Virus record (IMG/VR): IMGVR_UViG_3300024259_000040
Span: 1-56,711 of that record
DNA length: 56,711 bases
Origin: a virus
Direction: 5' to 3' (one strand)
The notes under the pieces are model-generated. The model worked only from the letters and a program-made list of their open reading frames with translations. It ran no database searches and was not told the origin of the DNA. A program made the position numbers and the translations under genes. Each line of letters opens with the position of its first letter. Position 1 is the stretch's first letter. Shown here in pieces: positions 14,105 to 22,118 of this stretch.

Positions 14105-14371
14105 ATGAAGACTTTTAATGTCCCAGCGGCAGTTGCTGCGTCCACGCGCCGAGCGCGCATGAATAACGCGACTGTCGCTTTGGTATTGTATCCCGAGATG
14201 GCCGAGACGATCGACGGCGAGCTGGGCTGGTCCGACAACGACGGTTACGAGTTCGACCTGAAAGGTCTGTCGGCTCTGCACGACCGCGCCTTCATAGTAG
14301 GCTTCCTGCGCTATGTCGCCGATCAGTTCGAGCAGGCCGACGAGGACGACCTACGCACGGAGGACGACTGA
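14105..14371 (+). CDS. Hypothetical 88-aa protein
   Basis: First gene after a 52-base gap in which I see no clear signal. Basic N-terminal 20 residues (STRRARMNN), then an acidic domain ending in EQADEDDLRTEDD. Not recognised. It ends 1 base before the next start. Confidence 0.55.
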   Translation: MKTFNVPAAVAASTRRARMNNATVALVLYPEMAETIDGELGWSDNDGYEFDLKGLSALHDRAFIVGFLRYVADQFEQADEDDLRTEDD

Positions 14372-14372
14372 T

Positions 14373-14696
14373 ATGAAGATCCCAAAGCTACCGCGCCTTT
14401 GGATGCGCCCGCCGGCCCCCGACATCTACCGCAGCGCCCGGGACTTGAAGATCCCCCGCTATATGGGCCTGGCCTACGACGACGCCTATGGCGACCGAAC
14501 GCTATGGGTCGTGATGCCGTTCAACCTCGTCGTCCTCGCTGCGTCCTGGTGCTACTGGTCCATGCACTATCGGCGTCACCGCTGGCGCAGTTTGGCTCAG
14601 GCGGCCTACCATCGCGGGCGCGCGTCCGAGCTGCGTCGCCAGAGGAAGGCGCGAGACATGGAGTGGTCGGTTTTTAAGAAGGAACATCAGCTATGA
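14373..14696 (+). CDS. Membrane protein, 107 aa
   Basis: ATG 14373 with GGAGGA 9 bases upstream. Basic and Pro-rich N-terminus, one hydrophobic segment near residues 47-65 (VMPFNLVVLAASWCYWSM), then a strongly basic helical C-terminus (RRHRWRS, RRQRKARD). Probably an inner-membrane protein with its basic tail in the cytoplasm. Family unknown. Confidence 0.6.
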   Translation: MKIPKLPRLWMRPPAPDIYRSARDLKIPRYMGLAYDDAYGDRTLWVVMPFNLVVLAASWCYWSMHYRRHRWRSLAQAAYHRGRASELRRQRKARDMEWSVFKKEHQL

Positions 14697-15007
14697 GCAA
14701 ATCCCGCGATACTGACACGACCAAGGCCGCGCTGGCGCTCCTGCGGCGCTACGACCGCTGGATCATCGTCGGCGAGGACGACGAGGGCCATACCGAGGTG
14801 CAGGACTGCGGCTACGAGACGCCGCGCGACGTGGCGCTGACGCTGGCCGCCTGCATCATGGAGCTGGAGCCGAAGATGGTCGACCTGCCGGCACCCAACG
14901 GCGCCACCACAGCGCCGAGCTGCGTCGTCTGCGGTACAATCGGTGGTTGCGACTGTGGGAAGAAGATCCTGGGCGACGTGGACCCGGTCACACTGGAGCC
15001 GCGATAG
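14693..15007 (+). CDS. Hypothetical protein with C-terminal CxxC cluster, 104 aa
   Basis: Starts in an ATGA overlap. The N-terminal part looks like a small helical domain (LALLRRYDRWIIVGEDDEG); the C-terminal third has CVVCGTIGGCDCGKK, four Cys suited to a zinc site. Shares its last base with the next start. Not recognised. Confidence 0.55.
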   Translation: MSKSRDTDTTKAALALLRRYDRWIIVGEDDEGHTEVQDCGYETPRDVALTLAACIMELEPKMVDLPAPNGATTAPSCVVCGTIGGCDCGKKILGDVDPVTLEPR

Positions 15008-15438
15008 TGTTCATCACCGCCGACCAGCTCCTCTGCCATCTCATAGGCGACTACCTGCTGCAGTCCGACTGGATGGCGCAGAAGAAAACGTCGTCCTGGT
15101 GGCCGGCGGCCTGTCACGGCATCGCCTACACCGTGCCGTTCCTCGCCTGGATGGTCCTCTTCTGGCCACCTCACCCGCCGTCCTGGGCGTCGCTGGCCGC
15201 TATCGCCGCGACGCATGCGCTCATCGACCGCTACCGTCTGGCGCGCTACGTCGTATGGCTGAAGGAGCGTCTGTCGCCGCGTCGCTGGTGGGTCCGCTGG
15301 GTCTACTGTCGCAAGACCGGCTACGACGAGCCGGGTCGGCCAGAGTATCTGACGACCTGGCTGGCTATCATCGCTGACAACACGCTCCACGCCGTCGTTA
15401 ACGGAATCGTCCTATGGGCGGCGTTTAACTACGGATAG
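15007..15438 (+). CDS. DUF3307-like membrane protein
   Basis: A 143-residue protein starting at GTG 15007 on the previous stop (TAGTG). The N-terminus DQLLCHLIGDYLLQSDWMA matches the signature of DUF3307 (LLAHxIGDFxLQxDxMA). Three to four hydrophobic segments follow, including a WMVLFWPPHPPSW stretch, and a closing TLHAVVNGIVLW. The family's job is unknown; members occur in phages and bacteria as small integral membrane proteins. Confidence 0.75.
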   Translation: MFITADQLLCHLIGDYLLQSDWMAQKKTSSWWPAACHGIAYTVPFLAWMVLFWPPHPPSWASLAAIAATHALIDRYRLARYVVWLKERLSPRRWWVRWVYCRKTGYDEPGRPEYLTTWLAIIADNTLHAVVNGIVLWAAFNYG

Positions 15439-15448
15439 GAAGGATATT

Positions 15449-15754
15449 ATGGCCAAGTATCGCAAGAAGCCCGTCGTGATCGAGGCGACGCAGTGGTGCG
15501 AGAATGGCGATCATCCCGAGGATGGCGACGACCCGAACGTCGAGGGGAAGGTCGTGCGCTACTTCAGGCACCCGACGAAAATGGGTTGGCATAAGTGCGA
15601 ACACTGTGGCGCGTTGATGAACGACCACGGTTGGATCGACACGCTCGAAGGGGGGCATACCGTCTGCCCGGGCGATTGGATCTTGACCGGCGTCCAGGGC
15701 GAGCGGTATCCCTGTAAACCGGAGATATTCCAGGCGACCTATGATGCGGTTTGA
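15449..15754 (+). CDS. Conserved phage hypothetical protein, 101 aa
   Basis: ATG after GGAAGGA. Begins MAKYRKKPVVIEATQW and ends GDWILTGVQGERYPCKPEIF; this pair of phrases marks a very widespread phage protein of unknown function. A CEHC in the middle plus CENG and CPG give a possible zinc site. The next gene starts within its last five codons. Confidence 0.7.
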   Translation: MAKYRKKPVVIEATQWCENGDHPEDGDDPNVEGKVVRYFRHPTKMGWHKCEHCGALMNDHGWIDTLEGGHTVCPGDWILTGVQGERYPCKPEIFQATYDAV

Positions 15755-16055
15755 CCCCAAGCGCCTGCAGTCGCTCGGCTGGGTCTTCCTCGTCGTCGCT
15801 CTCGGCCTGGCGCTCCACCTGACACAGGTCCAGCCGATACAGCCGCCGAATCAGGGGACACAATACGCCTTCTTCGACCTGTCGAGCGCCGACATGACGA
15901 TGGCCGACGGCTTCCTCGACACGCTGGCGGCCCAACGGGCGCGCGGCGAGCTGGTGACGATCGAGTATGGCGACCGCTACGTCCACGGCCCTATCGTGAC
16001 GCTCAACGCCGACTCGCTGGTGATCGGCATCGTCGCTGCGGGGTATCGGCGATGA
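15741..16055 (+). CDS. Hypothetical protein with N-terminal membrane anchor, 104 aa
   Basis: Two adjacent ATGs (15741, 15744). One hydrophobic segment at residues 13-28 (GWVFLVVALGLALHL), then a soluble beta-containing domain (GELVTIEYGDRYVHGPIVTL). Could be a signal anchor with the domain in the periplasm. Not recognised. Confidence 0.55.
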   Translation: MMRFDPKRLQSLGWVFLVVALGLALHLTQVQPIQPPNQGTQYAFFDLSSADMTMADGFLDTLAAQRARGELVTIEYGDRYVHGPIVTLNADSLVIGIVAAGYRR

Positions 16056-16267
16056 ACCACCTGCAACGCCGCGAGATGCCGACGGCGCGCGATAACCTGC
16101 GCCGCCACCTGGGCGCCGACCGCTACGACGAGATCGCCGCCATGATGGCCGAACACCCGGGCGGCCTACGTTTGGTGACGCCGGCCAGCGGAACGCCGCT
16201 GTCGATGGACGAGGCGCATTTCTGCCTGGAGTATCGGGAGGTGTTTCTGTCGAAGGAGGAAGGATGA
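16052..16267 (+). CDS. Hypothetical 71-aa protein
   Basis: Starts in an ATGA overlap. Arg-rich helical N-terminus (RREMPTARDNLRRHLG), acidic C-terminus. Overlaps the next start by 4 bases. Not recognised; it is the last GC-rich gene before an AT-rich stretch. Confidence 0.5.
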   Translation: MNHLQRREMPTARDNLRRHLGADRYDEIAAMMAEHPGGLRLVTPASGTPLSMDEAHFCLEYREVFLSKEEG

Positions 16268-16458
16268 TACAACTACAATTAATAGACGATGAGCTTGAGC
16301 GCTGTGGATGCCTCTATATAGATCCCAATGAGGTTGAAAGCATTGAAACCAACAGCGTTTACGCGGTAATATATTCGAAAGCCGGTCACACTCACCAAAT
16401 CACGAAGGATAGCGAGATGTTTATCCTGCCGATCTGCATGGGGTTAGGTAGGCAATGA
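16264..16458 (+). CDS. AT-rich cassette gene 1, 64 aa
   Basis: Excellent ribosome site (AAGGAGGAAGG directly before the ATG). Small beta-rich protein (VYAVIYSKAGHTHQI) with the YIDPxEVxSIE wording of small phage domains. Codon use is clearly more AT-rich than genes before and after, suggesting recent acquisition. Function unknown. Confidence 0.6.
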   Translation: MIQLQLIDDELERCGCLYIDPNEVESIETNSVYAVIYSKAGHTHQITKDSEMFILPICMGLGRQ

Positions 16459-16649
16459 TGAAGATGTGTGACGAACCAACGTATGAAGAGGCCGTTTGCG
16501 CCGCAGTCGCAATTATCGAGGAAGGCAATAAAGACCCGCTTGGGCCATACTGGTCGGCGAAGGCGTTCTTGGCAATGGAGAGGCACAAAGCACATAAACC
16601 CCTACTGTTTACCAAAGACGGAGTAAATCTGAAAGGGCTGAGTAAATGA
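16455..16649 (+). CDS. AT-rich cassette gene 2, 64 aa
   Basis: Overlaps the previous and following genes by 4 bases each. Mostly helical (YEEAVCAAVAIIEEGNKD), weakly basic end. Shares the AT-rich composition of its neighbours. Not recognised. Confidence 0.5.
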   Translation: MMKMCDEPTYEEAVCAAVAIIEEGNKDPLGPYWSAKAFLAMERHKAHKPLLFTKDGVNLKGLSK

Positions 16650-16870
16650 ACGCGTCAAGGGACGATTCCATGGAGTCTCTGCGGAAAATTCTATGGGCAA
16701 AGCAAGTCGCCGAGATTTCAATCATGGAAGGTATTCGTTTGAAAATGCTTATCAAGGCACTGATCGTCCACAACCGAATTGGCTCCAGGCCCGGTTATGA
16801 GCGGTGGGCGCTGAACCAATACAATTCTTGGTGCTTCCTCAATAATTACTGGGGTAGATCCAAAGCATGA
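16646..16870 (+). CDS. AT-rich cassette gene 3, 74 aa
   Basis: Third member of the 4-base-overlap chain. Helical, with LRKILWAKQVAEISIMEG and a Trp/Asn-rich end. AT-rich like the other two; composition returns to GC-rich exactly at the next gene. Not recognised. Confidence 0.5.
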   Translation: MNASRDDSMESLRKILWAKQVAEISIMEGIRLKMLIKALIVHNRIGSRPGYERWALNQYNSWCFLNNYWGRSKA

Positions 16871-17823
16871 ACCGCCTCGTCCGTGTCTGGCAGCACGCTG
16901 ACCCGCCCATCATCGACCTGTTCCTGTCGCCGGACGCCGATAAGCCGCTGCGCGAGCAGACGGCCGACCTACGGGCGACACGCCTGTGGATGGCCGCTGC
17001 GCCACCCGACGAGACAGGGCCGTCCTATGCGTGCGTTGTTGGGGAGATCTACGACGGCGACCTGGCGCAAAAAGACCGTCCGAAGCTACTGCTGGATGAG
17101 ACGGTCGGCCTCGATCCGGCTGACTTCACGGACGATGAGTGCGAGAAATACGCCATCTACCCGCCCCATATCATCGAGAAGATACGCGCCGGCGACCTGC
17201 AGCACGAAGAGACGACGACGCTGGGCAACTACCGGCGCGGCGTCGTGGCGCTCAAGGATCTCTATCGCCCCAATATGCTGTTCGTTCCCGGGCAAGGGCT
17301 GGACTGGTCGCAAGAGACGTACGCGCGCGAGATACAGACCAACAAGTTCTTCCGTCAGATCGTTTACACCGAGGGGCTGCAGATCTACGACACGCGCTTT
17401 GAGGACGATTTCGAGAAGTGGTTCCCGTTCGGCGGCGCACGTCATCGCATCGGCATACAGACCGTCCGCGAGGATGCTGACTTCGACCAGCGCATTGTCG
17501 ATAACCTATTCGCCATCGACGCCCTGCAGGTCGCCTCGACCTGTCGCCTGTTCCATGCACGCTCGACCTGGGCGCCGATACGGCGGGCGCTGGCTATCGT
17601 CCTGGCGCAGATGCAGGACCAGGATCTGACCTATCAGATGCGCGAGTGGGACGAGGGCGAGAAGGGCTACACCGAGGCGGCGAAGATGGAGCGCGACGAG
17701 AAAGAGGCGCTGGAGCGCGCCATGGACGAGGCGATCGCCGACGCGGCGTTCCAGGCCGGTATCGACATAGGTGTCGCACCCGAGGCGATGGACGAGGACG
17801 ACCCCGGCGGCGTGGCGCTGTAA
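16867..17823 (+). CDS. Hypothetical 318-aa protein before the virion block
   Basis: Starts in an ATGA overlap. A single large alpha/beta protein with an acidic helical tail (KMERDEKEALERAMDEAIAD). Phrases such as WFPFGGARHRIG and VASTCRLFHARSTW do not match a family I know. It is the last gene of the small-gene run and is followed by a 260-base non-coding gap, so it closes this operon. Not obviously structural. Confidence 0.6.
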   Translation: MNRLVRVWQHADPPIIDLFLSPDADKPLREQTADLRATRLWMAAAPPDETGPSYACVVGEIYDGDLAQKDRPKLLLDETVGLDPADFTDDECEKYAIYPPHIIEKIRAGDLQHEETTTLGNYRRGVVALKDLYRPNMLFVPGQGLDWSQETYAREIQTNKFFRQIVYTEGLQIYDTRFEDDFEKWFPFGGARHRIGIQTVREDADFDQRIVDNLFAIDALQVASTCRLFHARSTWAPIRRALAIVLAQMQDQDLTYQMREWDEGEKGYTEAAKMERDEKEALERAMDEAIADAAFQAGIDIGVAPEAMDEDDPGGVAL

Positions 17824-17898
17824 AAGGAAGGAGAGGAGACGATGAGCGCAATAGGCGCAACCCACTCCTCTGAGAATTCCCCCACCCCCTGAAAAACG

Positions 17899-17909
17899 AC
17901 CGATAAAGG
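17899..17909 (+). promoter_or_regulatory. Candidate phage-sigma -10 motif ACCGATAAAGG
   Basis: Second copy of the CCGATAAAGG motif, 7 of 8 to the FliA -10, about 180 bases before the portal gene. It overlaps the left arm of the 17896/17921 inverted repeat, so it could instead be part of that structure. No TAAA -35 seen. Confidence 0.3.
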
Positions 17910-18045
17910 AAATACTTGGGTCGGTCGTCGTCCTCGGGCGCACGGCGACCTTCTCTGCGGGCCGGCGTGGCGGCTTCACCTCCTGCCGCTACGTCGGCCA
18001 TCCCAAGCGCGCCCGACTAAACAGCTTACCCATATCTTACCTGTG

Positions 18046-18084
18046 GCCTGCCCGACCACTCCAGTCGAGCAGGCTCTTTCTATT
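18046..18084 (+). promoter_or_regulatory. Hairpin with U-rich tail at the portal start
   Basis: GCCTGCCCGAC (18046-18056) pairs with GTCGAGCAGGC (18064-18074) with one C/A mismatch and a 7-base loop, followed by TCTTTCTATT and then the portal ATG. It has the form of an attenuator. The only Shine-Dalgarno-like sequence (GAGCAGG) is in its 3' arm, so it may also control translation. Confidence 0.45.
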
Positions 18085-20124
18085 ATGGCGCCGAAGATAA
18101 GACACTTCCACGACGACGACCCTGACGACCTGGACGGGATCGCCCAAGAGGTCAACGAGGAGACGCAACGCGGTATCGGCGCGTGTGGTAGCTGGCGTGC
18201 AGAGGCGCGCACGGCGCTGCGCTACTATCGCTCCGATCAGTACCGCCTCCGCAAGGGCGCTGACCTGCACCGTATACGCATGGTGGCCAACTTCGTGCGG
18301 CGCGATGCCGACAAGAAGGTCAACAGTATCCTCGACAGCGAGCCTATCATCACGCCGCGCGGGCGCCGTCCGAAGTTTCAGGACATGGCGCAGATGCTCA
18401 TACAGATACTCGACTGGACGCGCGACGAAGAGGAGAACTACGAGGCGGACCTGGAGGATGGGACGACCGACTGTGTCCACATGGGCGAGGGCGTCCTTTA
18501 CGAGGGCTGGAACCAGGACGCCGATGAGGGGCGGGGGATGCCCGAGACGAAGTGGTTCGATAGTCGGTATGTCGTGTGGGATGATGGGGGACGCGACTGG
18601 CAGCGCGACGATGTCGAGTTCGTCGTCGTCCTCGAACACCTACCGACCAAGCGTATCCAGAAGATGTGGGATCTGGAGGACGAGCCAGAGGCCGAGGGGC
18701 TGGAGCTGTTCCTTACCTCTGCACAGATGGACCGCCTGGCCGCCCGCACGGGCGGGGCATCCAATGACGTAACGACCAACGGCGTAAAGAAGGCGTGGGT
18801 CAAGCGGCGCTGGAAGAAGCGTAAGAAATATGAGCTGAAATTCTTTCAGAGTGGCGAGCCGGCGCAGTTCGAGGAGGGCGGCGATCAGTTCGACATGACG
18901 CCCCAGCAATATGACGAGCTATCACCCGACCAGCAGGTAGGTATCCTGCAGATAAGCATCCCCGAGGAGGAGCTGTGGGAGACGGTCGTCTGTGGCGACG
19001 AGGTGCTGGAGCATCATATCAGTCCCTTCTGCGCGACGCAGGGCGGCCATGGCCTCTACCCGTTCGGCTTCTTCCAGGGCATACGCCTACGCGACGAGAG
19101 CCGCGCGCGCGGTGAGATAGGCTTTCTTATCGGCGTCTCGGACGTGCGCAACGAGGTCATCTCGATGATGCTCGACCAGGCGTTCCTGGCCAATAGCGGT
19201 TACATGGGCGTCGTCGCCGGGTCGATGGACCCCAACGAGCGCAAGAAGGTCAACCAGATCGGCCGGCGGTTCCCGCTGGTGATCGAGACACTTCAGGGTA
19301 TGCCGGGGCCGAGCTGGCAGGGCATCAACCCCTCCGGCACCAACGTCTTTCAGCAGATCCTACCCATCATCGACAGCATACAGGACCGCGAATCGGGTCA
19401 TGGACCGTTCGATCGTGGCGAGCTGGTTTCACAGGAATACTCCGGTCGCGCGATACGCGCCATCCAAGCGGCCGCTGACCAGCTCGGCGTCGCCCTACGC
19501 AAGCATATCGAGTCTGGAATGAAGCGTATCACGCTCCTGCGGCTCCACAACATCAGTCAGTTCATGCGCGGCAACCGCGTGGCCGACATCGTCAACAAGG
19601 ATACCGGCAAGGAAGAGTCGATCTACATCGGCGACAATGCAATGGAGATCATGGTCACGCATGGCCTGGAGGAGTCGCAAGACCCCCTGACGGGCGAGCC
19701 GATCCTTCTCGACCCACAGACGGGCGAGCCGGCGCGTATCCTGGCGCTCAACGACGACGTGACACGCGAGAATATTTTCAACAAGATACGGCTCAAGCTG
19801 GACACCGACAGGGAGAAGAACAAGGTCGAGCGCGAGGAGGACGCCCGCGAGGTGCTGGCACAAGCTGGTCCCGGGGCGCTCAACTGGTTCCTCCAGCAGA
19901 AGGGACTCGATAACGAAGATACGCTCATGGGCGACCTGGAGAAGTATAACAAGGGGCTGCAGTATGAGCAGCGCCTGACCGCCCTGCAGGAGCAGTATGG
20001 CGCCGATCCCGAGGCGGCCCTGGAGATGCTCGAACAGGCGTTCGCTGGCGGTGGACAACAGATAACCCAACAACCGGCCATGGGCGGCACGCCTATCGTC
20101 GGACAGCCCGAAGGGGGGATGTAA
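18085..20124 (+). CDS. Portal protein
   Basis: A 679-residue protein of the P22-type portal family, the ring at the packaging vertex. ATG 18085 is preferred; a GTG 14 codons earlier lies in the leader hairpin. Typical phrases: ALRYYRSDQYRLRKG, NFVRRDADKKVNSIL, YEGWNQDADEGRGMPETKW and a long helical, Gln-rich C-terminus. Length is close to P22 gp1 (725). It opens the head-gene block: portal, unknown, scaffold, capsid. Virion location and partners (terminase, adaptor) follow from the family. Confidence 0.87.
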   Translation: MAPKIRHFHDDDPDDLDGIAQEVNEETQRGIGACGSWRAEARTALRYYRSDQYRLRKGADLHRIRMVANFVRRDADKKVNSILDSEPIITPRGRRPKFQDMAQMLIQILDWTRDEEENYEADLEDGTTDCVHMGEGVLYEGWNQDADEGRGMPETKWFDSRYVVWDDGGRDWQRDDVEFVVVLEHLPTKRIQKMWDLEDEPEAEGLELFLTSAQMDRLAARTGGASNDVTTNGVKKAWVKRRWKKRKKYELKFFQSGEPAQFEEGGDQFDMTPQQYDELSPDQQVGILQISIPEEELWETVVCGDEVLEHHISPFCATQGGHGLYPFGFFQGIRLRDESRARGEIGFLIGVSDVRNEVISMMLDQAFLANSGYMGVVAGSMDPNERKKVNQIGRRFPLVIETLQGMPGPSWQGINPSGTNVFQQILPIIDSIQDRESGHGPFDRGELVSQEYSGRAIRAIQAAADQLGVALRKHIESGMKRITLLRLHNISQFMRGNRVADIVNKDTGKEESIYIGDNAMEIMVTHGLEESQDPLTGEPILLDPQTGEPARILALNDDVTRENIFNKIRLKLDTDREKNKVEREEDAREVLAQAGPGALNWFLQQKGLDNEDTLMGDLEKYNKGLQYEQRLTALQEQYGADPEAALEMLEQAFAGGGQQITQQPAMGGTPIVGQPEGGM

Positions 20125-20127
20125 ATC

Positions 20128-20811
20128 ATGCCCGCGATCATAGTGAAGGACAGCGACAAGGCGCCGTCAGGCTTCGACGCGGCGGCGCTCAACATGAAGG
20201 AGCGGACGGTCCTGGTCGATACGGAGATGGACGACGGTGGCTGGCGCATGGGACCGCCCTTTTCTGAGGTCCACCGCGCCGTCCTGTTCGCTGTTATCCA
20301 TAGTAACCCCGAGCTGCGGCGCTTGCACGCCTATTACGAGCCGCACATGACCGAGGCGCAGCAGAAGAAGAATTTCGACGTGGGCTTTTTTACGGCTCGG
20401 TTCGATCGCTTCGATGCGGCGCTCAACTGGTCGGCAGCGGCGCGCGACGGTATACCCGGCCGTCATATCGCCATAGCCTACAGAAGCGAGCCAGTGGGCG
20501 TGATCGGTCCCTACAAGACGATACGAACCTGCTGGAAGTGCAACCTGGAGGGCTACCGCGACGCCGAGAAGACGCTGCCGTGGGTCGTCCCGGGGCAACC
20601 CTGCCCGCGTTGTCGGTCGCTCGACTGGTGGGCGACAGGCATAACCGTCAATCCAAGGACCGGACGGCCTTTTATTGTGCCGATACAGGAACTACAGGAT
20701 GCAGCGGCGCAGGTCGTAGCCAAAGAGACGGGCGCCGACTATTACTGGAACGCTTTTAATGGCGATAAGGCGCAGATGGAGTTGCGCCAGATGAAAGAGA
20801 AGGAGGACTAA
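20128..20811 (+). CDS. Hypothetical 227-aa protein with zinc ribbon
   Basis: ATG after GGGGGATG, directly downstream of portal. Residues about 130-170 hold CWKCNLEG and CPRCRSLDWW, a zinc ribbon. The N-terminal part is mixed alpha/beta (VHRAVLFAVIHSNPELRRL). Position between portal and scaffold suggests a head-assembly or minor virion protein, but I do not recognise it. Confidence 0.6.
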   Translation: MPAIIVKDSDKAPSGFDAAALNMKERTVLVDTEMDDGGWRMGPPFSEVHRAVLFAVIHSNPELRRLHAYYEPHMTEAQQKKNFDVGFFTARFDRFDAALNWSAAARDGIPGRHIAIAYRSEPVGVIGPYKTIRTCWKCNLEGYRDAEKTLPWVVPGQPCPRCRSLDWWATGITVNPRTGRPFIVPIQELQDAAAQVVAKETGADYYWNAFNGDKAQMELRQMKEKED

Positions 20812-21079
20812 CGGCGCGATCAGCGCGACGCCATACAACTGAATAGATACAGTAACACCTGAAGTTAATCCTTCGTAGCCCGCCCGAGACTACGGGGCGC
20901 ATGTCGCTTATCCGGCGACCACTGCAGCTCCTTCTCCAGCGGGTTTTTTTGCTTCCATCCATGGCCACGACCACTGGCCGCCATGTCAACCCGGCACGTC
21001 GCTAACCTCTTCGCAGAAGGGGCCGACCACTACCGACGACCACTGGCGCGTGCAAGTCACGGCGAAAGGACGAGAAACA
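20812..21079 (+). other. Intergenic leader with CGACCACT cluster and terminator-like T-run
   Basis: The gap before the scaffold gene. CGACCACT occurs four times (20916, 20968, 21024, 21037) within 130 bases. Hairpin GTCGC/GCGAC lies at about 20904-20920, and GCGGG followed by seven T ends at 20950, which could end a transcript. No gene is seen; the ATG-less extension from 21050 is treated as leader. Confidence 0.45.
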
Positions 21080-22069
21080 ATGGTTTTCGATGAACTGCTG
21101 CACAAAGGATTTCACTTCGCACAGGATGAGGGGGGCGGTGGGGGCGTAGCCGACGACGCGGGTGGCACCGACAGCGGCGAAGGCGGAGAGGCCGGCGGTG
21201 AGACGCAGGATGAGGTCTTCGAGGTCGGCGGCGAGCAACTGAGCCGCGACGAAGTCATCAAGCGCGCCGAGAACCACGGCAAGCTCCAGGGCGAGTATAC
21301 GCAGACGCGACAGGAGATGGCCGAGTTGAAGGGCCGCCTGGATGAGGTCTCCCGCCGACAGACGACCCCACAGGAGACGCAGGCCAAGGAGGAGGAACCC
21401 GACTTCGAGGGGCGCCTGGATGATCTGATGGCCGACCCCTACGCGGATGACTTCAAAAAAAACATGGCCGCCCTACGGCGCGAGGAGAGAGAGTGGCAGC
21501 AGCAGCAGTCAGAGCGCGGCATCGCCGACATAGAGAATCGCGTGACGCAGCGCCTGACAGCCACCGAGCGGGCCACCGAGATCGACCGGCATAACCGCGA
21601 TGTGTTCGACGCGGTCCTGGCCGACAAGGAGCGTGTCCCGATCAACATCACGAAGGAAGAGAAGGACGCCCTGTGGGCGGACTTTGAGAAGCACATCGGC
21701 GAGGGTTACGGCGAGTATGATGCCGGCGCCCGACGCTTCCGGCGCAACGAGGAGGCGGTCGAGACGGCCCTGTTCGCGGTTAAGAGCGTCAAGGAAAAAC
21801 TACTGGCTCACCGCGATGCACAGACGCGCGACGAGGGGCTGCGCGGACGCGCCAAGGGCGAGGGGGCCACACGGTCGGCCCCCACCACCACCGCGCGCCC
21901 ATCAGGTCGGCCCCACGAGGAAGCGTTCGATGAGACGGTCGATTGGCTACGCGAGCAGACGCCCGCCGCACGGAGCCGCTTCTACCGGGAGAACCCGCAG
22001 TTCGTGGACCGCTACGAGAAAGAAGAATCCCGTCGGAGACGGGAGTATTTAGACGATAATCCCAGCTAA
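21080..22069 (+). CDS. Scaffolding protein
   Basis: A 329-residue protein; ATG 21080 is chosen for GAAAGGA 9 bases upstream. Its Gly/Glu-rich start, long charged coiled-coil middle (DDFKKNMAALRREEREWQQQQ region), low-complexity Ala/Pro/Thr linker and basic C-terminal helix (RYEKEESRRRREY) are what a phage scaffold looks like. It is placed immediately before the capsid gene, as in P22 and N4-like phages. It would guide prohead assembly inside the shell and leave before packaging. Assignment is by composition and position. Confidence 0.72.
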   Translation: MVFDELLHKGFHFAQDEGGGGGVADDAGGTDSGEGGEAGGETQDEVFEVGGEQLSRDEVIKRAENHGKLQGEYTQTRQEMAELKGRLDEVSRRQTTPQETQAKEEEPDFEGRLDDLMADPYADDFKKNMAALRREEREWQQQQSERGIADIENRVTQRLTATERATEIDRHNRDVFDAVLADKERVPINITKEEKDALWADFEKHIGEGYGEYDAGARRFRRNEEAVETALFAVKSVKEKLLAHRDAQTRDEGLRGRAKGEGATRSAPTTTARPSGRPHEEAFDETVDWLREQTPAARSRFYRENPQFVDRYEKEESRRRREYLDDNPS

Positions 22070-22079
22070 ATACACCCCC

Positions 22080-22112
22080 TGTCTCCGGCCTTAACGATCA
22101 ATACAGGAGACA
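22080..22112 (+). promoter_or_regulatory. Hairpin enclosing the capsid gene ribosome site
   Basis: TGTCTCC (22080-22086) pairs exactly with GGAGACA (22106-22112) around a 19-base loop. The 3' arm is the Shine-Dalgarno sequence of the capsid gene (AGGAGA, ATG at 22119), so initiation could be limited until the hairpin opens. Confidence 0.5.
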
Positions 22113-22118
22113 AGGGAA

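Larger units (their letters stand above)
17824..18084 (+). other. Intergenic region ahead of the portal gene
   Basis: This 261-base gap holds an 8-bp inverted repeat, ACGACCGA (17896-17903) with TCGGTCGT (17921-17928), preceded by five A, so on the minus strand it has the form of an intrinsic terminator. It also holds a CCGATAAAGG motif and the hairpin next to the portal start; both are listed separately. I see no gene in it. Confidence 0.5.

Noticed and set aside
17896-17928. Plus-strand terminator before the portal
   Set aside because: The inverted repeat has A before and no T after it on the + strand; it only suits a minus-strand terminator, and no minus-strand gene is near.
18043-18084. 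GTG 18043 as portal start
   Set aside because: No ribosome site, and the added codons are the hairpin and U-rich tail.
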